Notes: generated by a model not told the origin, from the sequence alone. Shown: positions 27,728 to 37,348, counted from the first letter of the stretch. The stretch is DNA of 64,000 nucleotides from Sphingobacterium sp. SYP-B4668 (GCF_027627455.1 NZ_CP115483.1:124001-188000); one strand, 5' to 3'. Made by a program: numbers and translations.

Positions 27728-28936
27728 TTAAGAGGATAATCTATTGTTGCTGCTTGGGAATATAGGTGTTATGTTTTTGGACACACCAGGTTGGTCAGGA
27801 CGGATTGTCGACATCGTTTTATCCAACTGTAGACTATCCAACAAGGCGAGATGGCGTTTCCCTACGTTAATCCACGACATTTGTCGTCCATACCTGGCGG
27901 CATTGTTTCTATATCGCATCAATTCGCTTGGCTGGTCCAATAAAGTATTGATTGTATGAGACAGCGCTAGCGCATCTCTGAAAGGAAACAATATTCCTCT
28001 GTCCTCGGCCAATAAATCCTTGGCATACCAATAAGGCGTTGAGATGACAGCTGCACCGGCACCAATGGCAAAGGACAGTGTGCCGCTGCTGATTTGGTTC
28101 TCATTGGGGTAGGGCGTCACATAGATATCACAAGCACTGAGATATTGCACCAGCAACCTTTCCGACGCGAAGAGGTTGACAAATTGTACTTTATCCTCAA
28201 TGCCGAGAGCTTTTACCTTCTCCATCAGTGAAATCCGGTAGGCTTCACCTTCTTCTCGCAAAATATTGGGATGAGTGGTGCCCAATATAATATATTGGAA
28301 ATCTTTTTCTTTCACCTGTGCCACAGCATCCAATGCCGTTTCAATTCCTTTGCTTCTACCCAAAAAGCCGAAGCTGAGCATTATTTTTTTATCTTGAAGG
28401 CCCAGTTTTTTCTTGGCTGTCTCTTGGTTATATGCAAAGTCAGGTACCCCGTGTGGAATGAGCGCTACACCTGCAGATGGGATTTGATACACCTGTTCCA
28501 ACATCGTGATGGCTCGTTGCGTCATGACGGTCAGCTTGCTGCTATATTGGGATAGTTGGCGTAGAACCCTGTGTTCATTAGCATGCGGTTCTTGTAGTAC
28601 AGTATGTAAGTTGGTCACCACCGGGACTTTCAGATGCTGTAATAGGTCAATGATATATTTCCCTGTTTCTCCACCAAAGATGCCATACTCATGTTGGATG
28701 ATACAGGCATCGTAGTTTTGGTTGATCAGTTGGGCCGCTAGCAAATAGCTGTGCAAATGATTTTTATCGATAACGAAAACGACCTCTTCGGGAAAAAAAT
28801 GCTCTGTACCATCTGATATTGAAAAAATTCCGTGATCTTCATCCGATGATTGGGTGAGTGATTTGTAAAGATCCTTGGTGAAGGTTGCGATACCACACTG
28901 CCTAGGTGGGTAAGTCCCGATTATAGCTGTTTTCAT
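27728..28936 (-). CDS. GT4-family glycosyltransferase
   Basis: A 402-aa GT-B fold glycosyltransferase. The N-terminal domain begins IIGTYPPRQCGIATFTKDL with the glycine-rich acceptor loop. The C-terminal domain has the nucleotide-sugar site: LSFGFLGRSKGIETALDAV, VTPYPNENQISSGTLSFAIGAGAAVISTPYW. No membrane helix. Donor and acceptor are unknown. First gene of a two-gene minus-strand unit facing GH130, suggesting that the three genes make and recycle one glycan. Confidence 0.85.
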   Translation of the reverse strand: MKTAIIGTYPPRQCGIATFTKDLYKSLTQSSDEDHGIFSISDGTEHFFPEEVVFVIDKNHLHSYLLAAQLINQNYDACIIQHEYGIFGGETGKYIIDLLQHLKVPVVTNLHTVLQEPHANEHRVLRQLSQYSSKLTVMTQRAITMLEQVYQIPSAGVALIPHGVPDFAYNQETAKKKLGLQDKKIMLSFGFLGRSKGIETALDAVAQVKEKDFQYIILGTTHPNILREEGEAYRISLMEKVKALGIEDKVQFVNLFASERLLVQYLSACDIYVTPYPNENQISSGTLSFAIGAGAAVISTPYWYAKDLLAEDRGILFPFRDALALSHTINTLLDQPSELMRYRNNAARYGRQMSWINVGKRHLALLDSLQLDKTMSTIRPDQPGVSKNITPIFPSSNNRLSS

Positions 28937-29165
28937 CTGTAAAATATATTAGTCTTTTCCAGCAACTCAGAAGTCCTAGCGTAATCCTTTGTTTCTAAAT
29001 TACTGTATACTTATAGAACAACAGAAGGAGCAGAATGTTCCAACCTCAGACCTCCGAAAGGATAGAAGACGCATTAATCTTTTTAGAGCAGGTATAAATC
29101 GCTAACAGATGGTATTTAACGGATTCGTTACGGATGTTTGTGGACGCTATACTTTGTACTTACAG

Positions 29166-30227
29166 TCAATGTTTAGGAAGTTCGATATAGAAAGTCGTTC
29201 CTCGGTCTACTTCACTTTCAAACCAGATTCTACCTCCATGCCATTCTATTATTGTCTTGATAATCCACATTCCTAAGCCGGTGCTGTATTCGCCACGTAG
29301 ACCCTTCCGCCTAGCACGGCTGAATTTTTCAAAGAGGTCTTTATGATGCTCTTCCGGAATACCAATGCCATTATCTGCAACCGTTAGTATGACACTGGTT
29401 TCTTTTTCTTCGATATAGAGGGATATGGTTCCGCCATTTGGGGTAAATTTCAGTGCGTTTGAAATAAGATTGTTGACCACCTGCATAAACTTATCCTCAT
29501 CAATATCAATGTAAATAACATCTGTATTGGATGTGCAGGTAAATTGTACGCCCAGCTCTTCCTGTGCTGCACGATATTGCGTAGCGAAGTGATGCATACG
29601 TTTTACAAAATCTATCCTGCGTCTGACGAGTGGGACACTAACGGATTGCAAAAACTCTTGATTTAAAAAATCTTGAATCAGCTGTATACAGCTTTTGCTT
29701 ATTTCGTGGATGCTATCAATCTGTGAGAGGAGTTTGGTATTACCACCATCTGCAGAAGTCAGCTTAATCACCTCTGCTAGGTTCCCAATAACGCCGATTG
29801 GACCTGCCAAATCATGGCTTAGGATATTGAGTATTGCATTTTTCTTGGCATTGTGCTTTGTGATGGTCAAGTTGTACTCTTTTGTAATCGTTACATCTTC
29901 GGCATGCCCCACCAGAAGTTTTTTCCCTTCCTCCACTATAGGATAAGCACTGATACGCAGTATGCCTTCGCCACTTTGGAGTTGAAATCGACATTCAACG
30001 CCGTCAACAGACTCCTCTTCAATCTCCTCGAGCCGCTCCACCAAATAATTTCTATCTTCGGGATGCACCATCACTAGAAATGCCTCTAACGTTAGTGTTG
30101 ATGCTTTTAGTTCGAAAAAGGATCGAAAGGCAGGATTCAGGTAGGTGAATTTTTCCAGATAAGGGTCGTAAGTAAAGAATAGAAGGGACGAACTTTCGAC
30201 CAAAGATTGTAGTGCTGCCTGAGTCAT
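29166..30227 (-). CDS. PAS-domain sensor histidine kinase
   Basis: A 353-aa soluble kinase. An N-terminal PAS domain (about 10-115) ends in the PAC-like VGHAEDVTITKEY. The H-box ILNILSHDLAGPIG has His138. ATPase motifs are the N box NNLISNALKFTPNGG, G1 VADNGIGIP, F box LFEKFSRA and G2 STGLGMWIIK. It lacks membrane helices, so it senses something inside the cell. Its partner regulator is not obvious; it is divergent from the receiver-kinase gene at 30443. Confidence 0.9.
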   Translation of the reverse strand: MTQAALQSLVESSSLLFFTYDPYLEKFTYLNPAFRSFFELKASTLTLEAFLVMVHPEDRNYLVERLEEIEEESVDGVECRFQLQSGEGILRISAYPIVEEGKKLLVGHAEDVTITKEYNLTITKHNAKKNAILNILSHDLAGPIGVIGNLAEVIKLTSADGGNTKLLSQIDSIHEISKSCIQLIQDFLNQEFLQSVSVPLVRRRIDFVKRMHHFATQYRAAQEELGVQFTCTSNTDVIYIDIDEDKFMQVVNNLISNALKFTPNGGTISLYIEEKETSVILTVADNGIGIPEEHHKDLFEKFSRARRKGLRGEYSTGLGMWIIKTIIEWHGGRIWFESEVDRGTTFYIELPKH

Positions 30228-30346
30228 GAGCGTGGAATGGGACGTTGCTATCCTTCTGGGCGTCCCGTTTCGTAAGTTAGTAAATTAATCTGTACTAATC
30301 GCTGTTATCCTGGAGAACCCGGCAAATGATTTGGTCAAAGCCTTGT

Positions 30347-30362
30347 ATTATTCAAGAATAAT
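30347..30362. promoter_or_regulatory. 16-bp palindrome in the divergent kinase promoter region
   Basis: ATTATTC-AA-GAATAAT is symmetrical and lies between the divergent kinase genes, 81-96 bases before the receiver-kinase start. A possible operator. Confidence 0.35.
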
Positions 30363-30442
30363 TGGTTATTTTTAAAACTTTAATCTTCAAAAGGCTGCAG
30401 AAAATAAGCCATTATTCAACAGATCAGGGAGACCGACTAACT

Positions 30443-31912
30443 ATGATTTTAATTGTTGACGACCAAGTAGAGAATATTTATTCACTTCAAAAACTACTCG
30501 AATCCAAAGATTTTTTGGTCGATACAGCCCTATCCGGAGAAGAGGCGTTAAAAAAGGTATTGAAGAATGACTATGCCTTAATCATCATGGATGTGCAGAT
30601 GCCGGGTATGGACGGATTCGAGGTCGCCGAGACCCTCTCTGGATTTAATAAGACCAAAGAAATTCCCGTTATTTTTCTATCCGCAGTCAATAAAGATAAA
30701 AAATTTATCACCAGAGGATATGCCTCCGGCGGAATAGATTATGTGACTAAACCTGTTGATCCTGATATTCTTATGTTGAAGGTGAAGACCTTCTACCGCC
30801 TCTATGAACAGACTTTGGCCCTTAACGAGACGCAACGTGCACTACGCTCCGAAATAGAGGAGCGGAAGCGAGCCCAACAAGAGTTGAAGGATCAAGTGGA
30901 TCAATTGCACTCTACTCTGGAGTCTCTTCCGCAATTGGCCTTTACTGCAGATGCTCAGGGACAGATTGAATTCGTGAACAACAAATGGCTAGGATATGCT
31001 GCTTCTGCCACCAGCTTTCCGGAGACCCATCCCGAAGATCCAGAGATTTTGTCCCTGTGGCTAGATGCCCGCATGAGAGAAGTACCGCTAGAGTTGGAGG
31101 TCCGAATCAAGGAAAGGCAAGCCGAGCTATTCAGGTTTCACTTGCTTCGTATTGCTCCCATCAAAGAAAAGAACAACAACATCAAGTGGGTTGGAACCTT
31201 CACCGATATCGATGACCAGAAGCAGATAGAAAAAAAGAAAGACGAATTCTTGAGCATCGCGAGCCACGAACTCAAAACTCCCCTCACTAGTATCAAAGCC
31301 TATGCACAGCTGCTTTCAAGGACCATCGATGCTCCCGAACAAGATCCTTCTCGTAAATATATCAACAAAGTACAACATCAGGTTTCTAAGTTGAATAGCC
31401 TCATTACCGATTTATTGGATATCTCCAAGATAGAAAATGGCAAGCTGAAAATTACCAAAAAGAGTTTTGATTTTGAAAATCTGCTTTCTAGTGCCATAGA
31501 TACCATCTACCATACCCATGAGAATAGCCAATTAGATATTCAGCGGCAGGGCGATAGGATAGAAGAGACGGTCGTTGGAGATGAAATTCGGATAGAACAG
31601 GTCTTGATCAATTATCTGACCAATGCTATTAAGTATGCACCCAATTCCAATCAGGTTGTTGTCAAGACCGAGCGGTCGGAGGGGCAGATTAGGGTGAGTG
31701 TCACTGATTTTGGGATTGGCATACCCGAGCATAAGCTTGGAAATATTTTCGGCAAATTTTACAGGGTGGAAGAGTCCTCGCTCCGATTCCAAGGCCTAGG
31801 GATAGGATTGTACATTTGTTCGGAAATTATCAAACAGCATAATGGTACTGTCGGCACTACGAGCCAATTAGGACAGGGGTCGACGTTTTATTTCACATTA
31901 CCTTTAAATTAG
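30443..31912 (+). CDS. Receiver-PAS-histidine kinase
   Basis: A 489-aa protein with the receiver at the N-terminus (about 1-120; phospho-acceptor Asp50 in IIMDVQMPGMDG), a short coiled coil, a PAS-like domain (about 155-258), and a kinase core with His275 in SIASHELKTPLTS. ATPase motifs include NYLTNAIKYAP, VTDFGIGIP and GLGIGLYICSEI. The frame extends to 30362, but MILIVDD at 30443 is the natural receiver start. Its stop overlaps the GTG that opens the next frame, so it is coupled to the large hybrid kinase downstream. Confidence 0.9.
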   Translation: MILIVDDQVENIYSLQKLLESKDFLVDTALSGEEALKKVLKNDYALIIMDVQMPGMDGFEVAETLSGFNKTKEIPVIFLSAVNKDKKFITRGYASGGIDYVTKPVDPDILMLKVKTFYRLYEQTLALNETQRALRSEIEERKRAQQELKDQVDQLHSTLESLPQLAFTADAQGQIEFVNNKWLGYAASATSFPETHPEDPEILSLWLDARMREVPLELEVRIKERQAELFRFHLLRIAPIKEKNNNIKWVGTFTDIDDQKQIEKKKDEFLSIASHELKTPLTSIKAYAQLLSRTIDAPEQDPSRKYINKVQHQVSKLNSLITDLLDISKIENGKLKITKKSFDFENLLSSAIDTIYHTHENSQLDIQRQGDRIEETVVGDEIRIEQVLINYLTNAIKYAPNSNQVVVKTERSEGQIRVSVTDFGIGIPEHKLGNIFGKFYRVEESSLRFQGLGIGLYICSEIIKQHNGTVGTTSQLGQGSTFYFTLPLN

Positions 31913-31917
31913 TGCAC

Positions 31918-34900
31918 ATGCCTAAACCCTTTTTAAGAAATCTACAGGTTGGCTTTGGAATCTCTTTGATTCTGTTGTTGGCAAGTTCAATAGCATCTTA
32001 TACCAGTATCAAAGAGCAGATCAACAACAGGGCCAAAGTCGATCACAGTCGGCGGGTCATTGCATCAGCCAATAAAGTGCTCAATGATTTACAAAATGCG
32101 GAGACTGGCCAAAGAGGTTATCATCTGACCGGTAAAGAGAGCTTTTTAGAACCCTATCTCAACAGTGTACAATCTTTGCCGCGATCGTTGACGCTCACGC
32201 AAGAGCTGGTTGCTGATAATCCGGCGCAGAGACGATCTGCCGATACCTTAAAATCCTTGGTAGAATCTCGGTTGGGTATATTGACCAATCTGATAAACAT
32301 ACGAAAACAAGGTGGGGAGGTCACGCTGGCCCAACTAGAAGAAGGTAAGCAGTATATGGATAGCTGCCGGCAGGTCATCGCCAGCTTTATCGATACAGAA
32401 GGTTTGTTATTGGACAAGCGATCAGCCGAGCTCAATAGATCATCGCACTATACGTCTATCTTTGTTGTGGCTGCGGCTATCATTTCACTCTTGATTACCC
32501 TTATATTCTACCTGCGTATTCGGGAAGATTTTATAAAAAGAGAGGCGCTTCAACAATCCCTTAAGAAGAAAGATGAAGAAATCGGTCGTCGCTTAAAAGT
32601 GACCCAACGAATCGCCAATCAGATAGCAGGTGGCGACTATACTGTCCATGTCAACGATTTGGAACAGGATGATTTGGGAAGTTTGGCCGGATCTCTCAAT
32701 GAAATGGCGGGGGCCTTAAAGCACTCGTTTGATGAGTTGAACAACAACGAATGGCGGCAGACAGGATTGGCCCAGCTTAATGAAACTTTGGTCGGGAATA
32801 AAACCGAGCAAGCTTTGATTTCAGATGCACTACACCATCTTGTCAACTATGGCGGCTCTATCAATGGCGCATTTTATCTATTGGAGCAGGATAAGCTCCT
32901 GTTAAAGAGCGCATACGGGTTAGAAAAACATATGCCTCGGTCATTGTCTCCAGGGGAAGGGATGGTCGGACAAGTATTTCAAGAAGGCAAGTTAAAAAGA
33001 TTCGAAAACCTTCATGACAAGGATTATGTCGTCTCTTTTGCAAATGGACAATTACATATCGAACATTTACTTCTATTACCTGTTTTCGTTGATTACCGTT
33101 GTATTGGGGTAATCGAATTGGGCGGAATCGATCCTTTTGAAAATGTACAAATGCCCTTCTATGTAGAGGCTACCCGCAATGTCGGAATTGCGATTGCTGC
33201 GGCCAAAAGTCGAGATCAAGTGCAGAAACTTTTAGAAGAAACACAGGCCCAAACCGAAGAGCTGCAGGCCCAACATGCTGAGTTGGAGAATTTAAATACC
33301 GAATTGGAAGCACAGACCCAAAAGTTGCAATCATCTGAAGAAGAACTTCGCGTGCAACAAGAGGAACTTGTTCAATCCAACGAAGAATTGGAAGAAAGGT
33401 CTCAGATGTTGGAGGAGAAAAATCAATTGATAGCAGAGCGCAATTTAGAAATTCAACAAAAGGCCGAGGAATTGGCCATGAGTACAAAATACAAATCTGA
33501 GTTTTTGGCCAATATGTCCCATGAGTTGCGCACTCCGCTCAATTCTATACTTCTTCTCTCTCGATTGATGTCAGAGAATACGGAAGAAAATCTGAATGAA
33601 GATCAGGTCGAATCGGCAAAAGTCATCCAGAGTTCGGGTACCAGTCTGTTGAGCCTTATCGATGAGATTCTCGACCTTTCTAAGATAGAGTCGGGAAAGA
33701 TGGAGCTTGATTATCAGCATGTCCCTTTATCGGATGTTGTACACGACCTTAATAGCCTCTTTCTGCCCATTGTAAAAGACAAATCACTTGAACTCCATAT
33801 TACGGTGCAGCCAGAATTGCAAAGTACAATTGAGATCGACCGTCTCCGATTGGATCAAGTGTTACGTAATTTGCTGTCCAACGCCATCAAATTTACAACC
33901 AAAGGGAGAATCACCCTTTCAATCACTGAGGACCCGCGCAACATAGATTGTATCGTTTTTGCCGTGCAAGATACCGGGATAGGAATCGCTGATGACAAGC
34001 AAAAGATAATATTTGAAGCTTTTCAACAGGCGGACGGCTCTACTCGACGAAAATTTGGAGGGACAGGATTAGGGCTTTCCATTAGTCGCGAAATCGCACG
34101 ATTATTGGGTGGCGAAATTCAGCTGACGAGCAAAGAAGGCGAAGGCAGTACGTTCAGTCTAATCGTTCCAAAGAAGAAAGCAACTGAGGTCGCTAAGCCA
34201 GCCTCGGAAGAATTGATTGATATTATTACTGCAGATGTGCAGGAGGTCAACGCGTTGGTTGCAGAGATTGCTAGTCCAAATACGGTGTACGAAATACCGC
34301 CCGACGTTGAAGATGACCGTGACCACATATCAGCAGGCGATAAGGTCATTTTGATTGTGGAGGACGATGTTAATTTTGCAAAAGCCTTGCTCAAGTTTAC
34401 GCGTCAACAGCATTACAAAGGTGTGGTAGTCGTCAGGGGAGATATTGCGGCCGGCTTTGCCCTAAAATATCGTCCTATAGCCATCTTATTAGATATTCAA
34501 TTGCCCATTAAGGACGGATGGCAGGTGATGGACGAAATCAAGAGCAATCCGGAGACTAGGCACATTCCTGTACACATCATGTCTTCGCTCAAAGTGAAAA
34601 AGGAAAGCCTCCTGAAAGGAGCTATTGATTTCATTAACAAACCTGTTGCGATTGAGCAGATTGGGGAGATGTTCAAAAAAATCGACGATGCCTTGACCCG
34701 CTACCCCAAGAAAGTATTGATTGTCGAAGAAAATCCTAAGCATGCCGCTGCTCTTTCTTACTTCCTGAGTAATTTCAATATTGTATCAGAAATCAAATCA
34801 AATGTGGAGGAGAGCGTGCAAGCGTTGAGCTCGGATGTCGTCAATTGTGTGATTTTGGATATGGGGGTGCCGGACCAGATTGGGTATGAGACCCTTGAGG

Positions 34901-35514
34901 CCATCAAGAAAAACGAGGGTTTGGAGAGCCTTCCCATTATCATCTTTACCGGCAAAAATTTGTCACATGCCGAAGAGGTCAAAATCAAACAATATGCCGA
35001 TTCTATCGTTATTAAGACGGCACATTCGTACCAACGAATCTTGGATGAAGTCGGTCTATTCCTTCATTTGGTAGAAGAAAAGACGGCTGATGTCCAAAAA
35101 CGAAAGACCAATAAGCTTGGTTCGCTGAGCGAGGTTTTGAGCGGTAAGAAGGTCTTGATTGCCGATGATGATGTTCGGAATATATTCTCGCTGTCAAAAG
35201 CGCTGGAAAAGTATCAAATGAAGGTCGTTTCGGCCACTGACGGGAAAGAAGCTTTGGAGCAACTGAACAACAATCCAGATATCGCTATCGTGCTCATGGA
35301 TATGATGATGCCTGAAATGGATGGCTACGAGACGATTCGTCTCATTCGCAAGCAGGCTCCGTATGCCAAATTGCCCATCATGGCCGTCACAGCAAAGGCT
35401 ATGACCGGTGATCGGGAGAAGTGTATCGTAGCGGGAGCATCGGACTATATTTCCAAGCCGGTGGATACCGATCAATTACTGTCGCTATTAAGAGTATGGT
35501 TGTATGAAAACTAA
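31918..35514 (+). CDS. Hybrid sensor kinase: CHASE3-HAMP-GAF-HisKA-HATPase-REC-REC-REC
   Basis: A 1198-aa membrane kinase. One helix (about 10-29) and a second (about 177-198) bracket a periplasmic CHASE3 domain with the NAETGQRGYHLTG signature. Then come HAMP, GAF (about 285-425), a long Gln/Glu-rich coiled coil, and the kinase with His535 in NMSHELRTPLNS. Three receivers follow with Asp859 (LLDIQLPIKDGW), Asp981 (ILDMGVPDQIG) and Asp1128 (LMDMMMPEMDG). GTG at 31912 is an alternative start. Followed by a single-domain regulator and CheR in the same direction. The signal is unknown. Confidence 0.92.
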   Translation: MPKPFLRNLQVGFGISLILLLASSIASYTSIKEQINNRAKVDHSRRVIASANKVLNDLQNAETGQRGYHLTGKESFLEPYLNSVQSLPRSLTLTQELVADNPAQRRSADTLKSLVESRLGILTNLINIRKQGGEVTLAQLEEGKQYMDSCRQVIASFIDTEGLLLDKRSAELNRSSHYTSIFVVAAAIISLLITLIFYLRIREDFIKREALQQSLKKKDEEIGRRLKVTQRIANQIAGGDYTVHVNDLEQDDLGSLAGSLNEMAGALKHSFDELNNNEWRQTGLAQLNETLVGNKTEQALISDALHHLVNYGGSINGAFYLLEQDKLLLKSAYGLEKHMPRSLSPGEGMVGQVFQEGKLKRFENLHDKDYVVSFANGQLHIEHLLLLPVFVDYRCIGVIELGGIDPFENVQMPFYVEATRNVGIAIAAAKSRDQVQKLLEETQAQTEELQAQHAELENLNTELEAQTQKLQSSEEELRVQQEELVQSNEELEERSQMLEEKNQLIAERNLEIQQKAEELAMSTKYKSEFLANMSHELRTPLNSILLLSRLMSENTEENLNEDQVESAKVIQSSGTSLLSLIDEILDLSKIESGKMELDYQHVPLSDVVHDLNSLFLPIVKDKSLELHITVQPELQSTIEIDRLRLDQVLRNLLSNAIKFTTKGRITLSITEDPRNIDCIVFAVQDTGIGIADDKQKIIFEAFQQADGSTRRKFGGTGLGLSISREIARLLGGEIQLTSKEGEGSTFSLIVPKKKATEVAKPASEELIDIITADVQEVNALVAEIASPNTVYEIPPDVEDDRDHISAGDKVILIVEDDVNFAKALLKFTRQQHYKGVVVVRGDIAAGFALKYRPIAILLDIQLPIKDGWQVMDEIKSNPETRHIPVHIMSSLKVKKESLLKGAIDFINKPVAIEQIGEMFKKIDDALTRYPKKVLIVEENPKHAAALSYFLSNFNIVSEIKSNVEESVQALSSDVVNCVILDMGVPDQIGYETLEAIKKNEGLESLPIIIFTGKNLSHAEEVKIKQYADSIVIKTAHSYQRILDEVGLFLHLVEEKTADVQKRKTNKLGSLSEVLSGKKVLIADDDVRNIFSLSKALEKYQMKVVSATDGKEALEQLNNNPDIAIVLMDMMMPEMDGYETIRLIRKQAPYAKLPIMAVTAKAMTGDREKCIVAGASDYISKPVDTDQLLSLLRVWLYEN

Positions 35515-35532
35515 ACGTATTTTATTAGGGTA

Positions 35533-35904
35533 ATGGATAAGGCTAAATCAGTACTGATTATTGACGATGACAATCGCAATATCTTTGCTTTGCGATTGGC
35601 GCTAAAGTCTAGAGGATATCTTGTCGTCTCTGCCAACAGCGCAGAAGAAGGGATAGCGATGCTGGGTGACGGTCGCGCTATAGCGGTTGTACTTATGGAT
35701 ATGATGATGCCAGATATGGACGGATATCAAGCGATTGCGGCTATCCGGTCATCTGCGCTATATGGACATACGCCAGTAATTGCGGTAACCGCCCAAGCCA
35801 TGCAGGGTGACCGTGAGAAATGTATGGAGGCGGGGGCGAGTGATTATATTCCTAAACCCATAGATTTGGATAGACTGTTGCAGGTAATTGAAGAAGTGAG
35901 CTAG
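35533..35904 (+). CDS. Single-domain response regulator
   Basis: A 123-aa stand-alone receiver. Acidic pair Asp11-Asp12, acceptor Asp56 in VLMDMMMPDMDGY, and the conserved Lys in IPKPIDLD. It closely resembles the last receiver of the upstream hybrid kinase (same DDDNRNIF-like and MQGDREKCMEAGASDYI motifs), so a duplication is likely. No output domain, so it may relay phosphate or bind a partner. The cheR start codon follows its stop with no gap. Confidence 0.92.
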   Translation: MDKAKSVLIIDDDNRNIFALRLALKSRGYLVVSANSAEEGIAMLGDGRAIAVVLMDMMMPDMDGYQAIAAIRSSALYGHTPVIAVTAQAMQGDREKCMEAGASDYIPKPIDLDRLLQVIEEVS

Positions 35905-36729
35905 ATGATAGGAGCCAATATTATCAAAAGTGAAGATATCGAGCTTCTTTTGACAGATGTTGCGGAGCGTTATGGTTATGACTTTACGCAATATAGCAGA
36001 GCATCCTTGAAGCGCCGACTCAATCGAATCTGTCTGATTGACAAGTTTACGAGTTTCGCAGAGTTGCGGTACACGGTCTTGAATCATCCCGAATATCTAC
36101 AAAGATTTGTGGAAGAGATTACGGTCAATGTGACGGAGATGTTCCGTGACCCGACCTTTTATAAGGCCTTGCGTGAAGAGGTATTCCCCAAGCTTGGTAC
36201 TTATCCCTTTATTCGGATTTGGCTGGCCGGTGCTTCCACCGGAGAGGAAGCTTACTCCATTGCTATATTGCTGAAAGAGGCAAATCTCTATCATAAATCC
36301 TTAGTCTATGTAACGGATATCAACCCGGGCGTGCTGGAGCAAGCCAGTAGCGGTATTTATCCCATTAGTCAAATGCAATTGTACTCCGAAAGCTATCGAT
36401 TGTCCGGTGGTGTAGAAGACTTCTCCAAATACTATACGGCCAATTACGATTCGGTTAGATTTCATTCCGATTTGAAAGAAAAGATGATCTTTTCTACTCA
36501 CAATTTAGTTTCAGATACTTCTTTCAATGAATTCCAGTTGATCCTATGTCGCAATGTTTTGATTTACTTCGACAAAGAATTACAGAACAGTGTCTTCAAT
36601 CTATTTGACGACAGTCTGGAGACCTTAGGCTACTTGGCTCTAGGGTCCAAAGAAACACTCCGATTCTCCAATTTGGAAAAGAGATATAAGCAAATCGGTC
36701 TTGAAAAGATTTGGCGGAAGAATCGTTAG
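35905..36729 (+). CDS. CheR-family protein-glutamate methyltransferase
   Basis: A 274-aa SAM-dependent methyltransferase. The N-terminal helical domain contains FTQYSRASLKRRLNR, and the catalytic domain has the SAM site WLAGASTGEEAYSIA (about 106-120), VYVTDINPGVLEQA and LILCRNVLIYFD. In chemotaxis CheR methylates receptor glutamates. Here there is no CheB, CheA, CheW or methyl-accepting receptor, so the target may be the neighbouring kinase's coiled coil. It directly abuts the response regulator. Confidence 0.9.
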   Translation: MIGANIIKSEDIELLLTDVAERYGYDFTQYSRASLKRRLNRICLIDKFTSFAELRYTVLNHPEYLQRFVEEITVNVTEMFRDPTFYKALREEVFPKLGTYPFIRIWLAGASTGEEAYSIAILLKEANLYHKSLVYVTDINPGVLEQASSGIYPISQMQLYSESYRLSGGVEDFSKYYTANYDSVRFHSDLKEKMIFSTHNLVSDTSFNEFQLILCRNVLIYFDKELQNSVFNLFDDSLETLGYLALGSKETLRFSNLEKRYKQIGLEKIWRKNR

Positions 36730-36871
36730 CCCTCATGAGCTTGCTCATCCCTTTCGTTTGATATGTATCACCATTCGTACAGGCATCGTCCGGCTCTGAT
36801 GGTCTTTCAACTCCTTCTATTTGACCCTATTGGTAATTTATTGAGATTTAGCATGGGAGATGCACCCGATA

Positions 36872-36891
36872 TATACGTGTTAATTACGTAT
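36872..36891. promoter_or_regulatory. Near-palindromic ACGTRTT site upstream of the response regulator
   Basis: TATACGTGTT (9 of 10 to AATACGTGTT) is followed by AATTACGTATT-like sequence in inverted arrangement, 77-96 bases before the regulator start. Confidence 0.4.
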
Positions 36892-36967
36892 TTAACGCTT
36901 GTGCAATAGCTGTAGGATTTGTTATATTAGCATTCTGTTTACATATTAATACAATAAGGGACTACCT

Positions 36968-37348
36968 ATGAACAACAAAACCGTATTGCTCTTTGATGAT
37001 GATGTCAATATTTTAGAAGTCTGTACCATTATTTTGGAAGAATGTGGATATACAGTTGCCATTTCGGAGACCTCCCATGATATTATTGAAAAAGTAACGG
37101 CCATTCGCCCGGATATTATTTTGATGGACAATTGGATTCCCGATATCGGAGGAATCAAAGCGACACAGTTGCTTAAACAGCATCCGGATTTCAAGCATAT
37201 TCCCGTGATCTATGTATCCGCCAACAGTGATATCCATGTCCTTGCCCAACAGGCTGGGGCTGATACCTATTTGGAGAAGCCCTTTAATCTCGATGATTTG
37301 GAAGGTATCGTCAATCAGGTCTTGAACAATACCGGAAGCAACGCTTGA
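36968..37348 (+). CDS. Stand-alone response regulator
   Basis: A 126-aa receiver domain only. Acidic residues Asp10-Asp12, acceptor Asp54 in ILMDNWIPDIGG, Thr/Ser position in YVSANSD, and Lys in LEKPFNLDD. It has its own upstream region with a symmetric ACGTATT site and ends at a very strong terminator, so it is a separate unit from the kinase cluster. Partner unknown. Confidence 0.9.
   Translation: MNNKTVLLFDDDVNILEVCTIILEECGYTVAISETSHDIIEKVTAIRPDIILMDNWIPDIGGIKATQLLKQHPDFKHIPVIYVSANSDIHVLAQQAGADTYLEKPFNLDDLEGIVNQVLNNTGSNA

Noticed and set aside
29035..29097. A 20-codon frame with an AAGGAG site in the GT4-kinase gap
   Set aside because: Very short, no terminator or coupled gene; support is only the ribosome-site-like sequence.
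35501..35535. Nine-codon frame bridging the hybrid kinase end and the next regulator start
   Set aside because: Could allow reinitiation, but it is too short and has no independent support.
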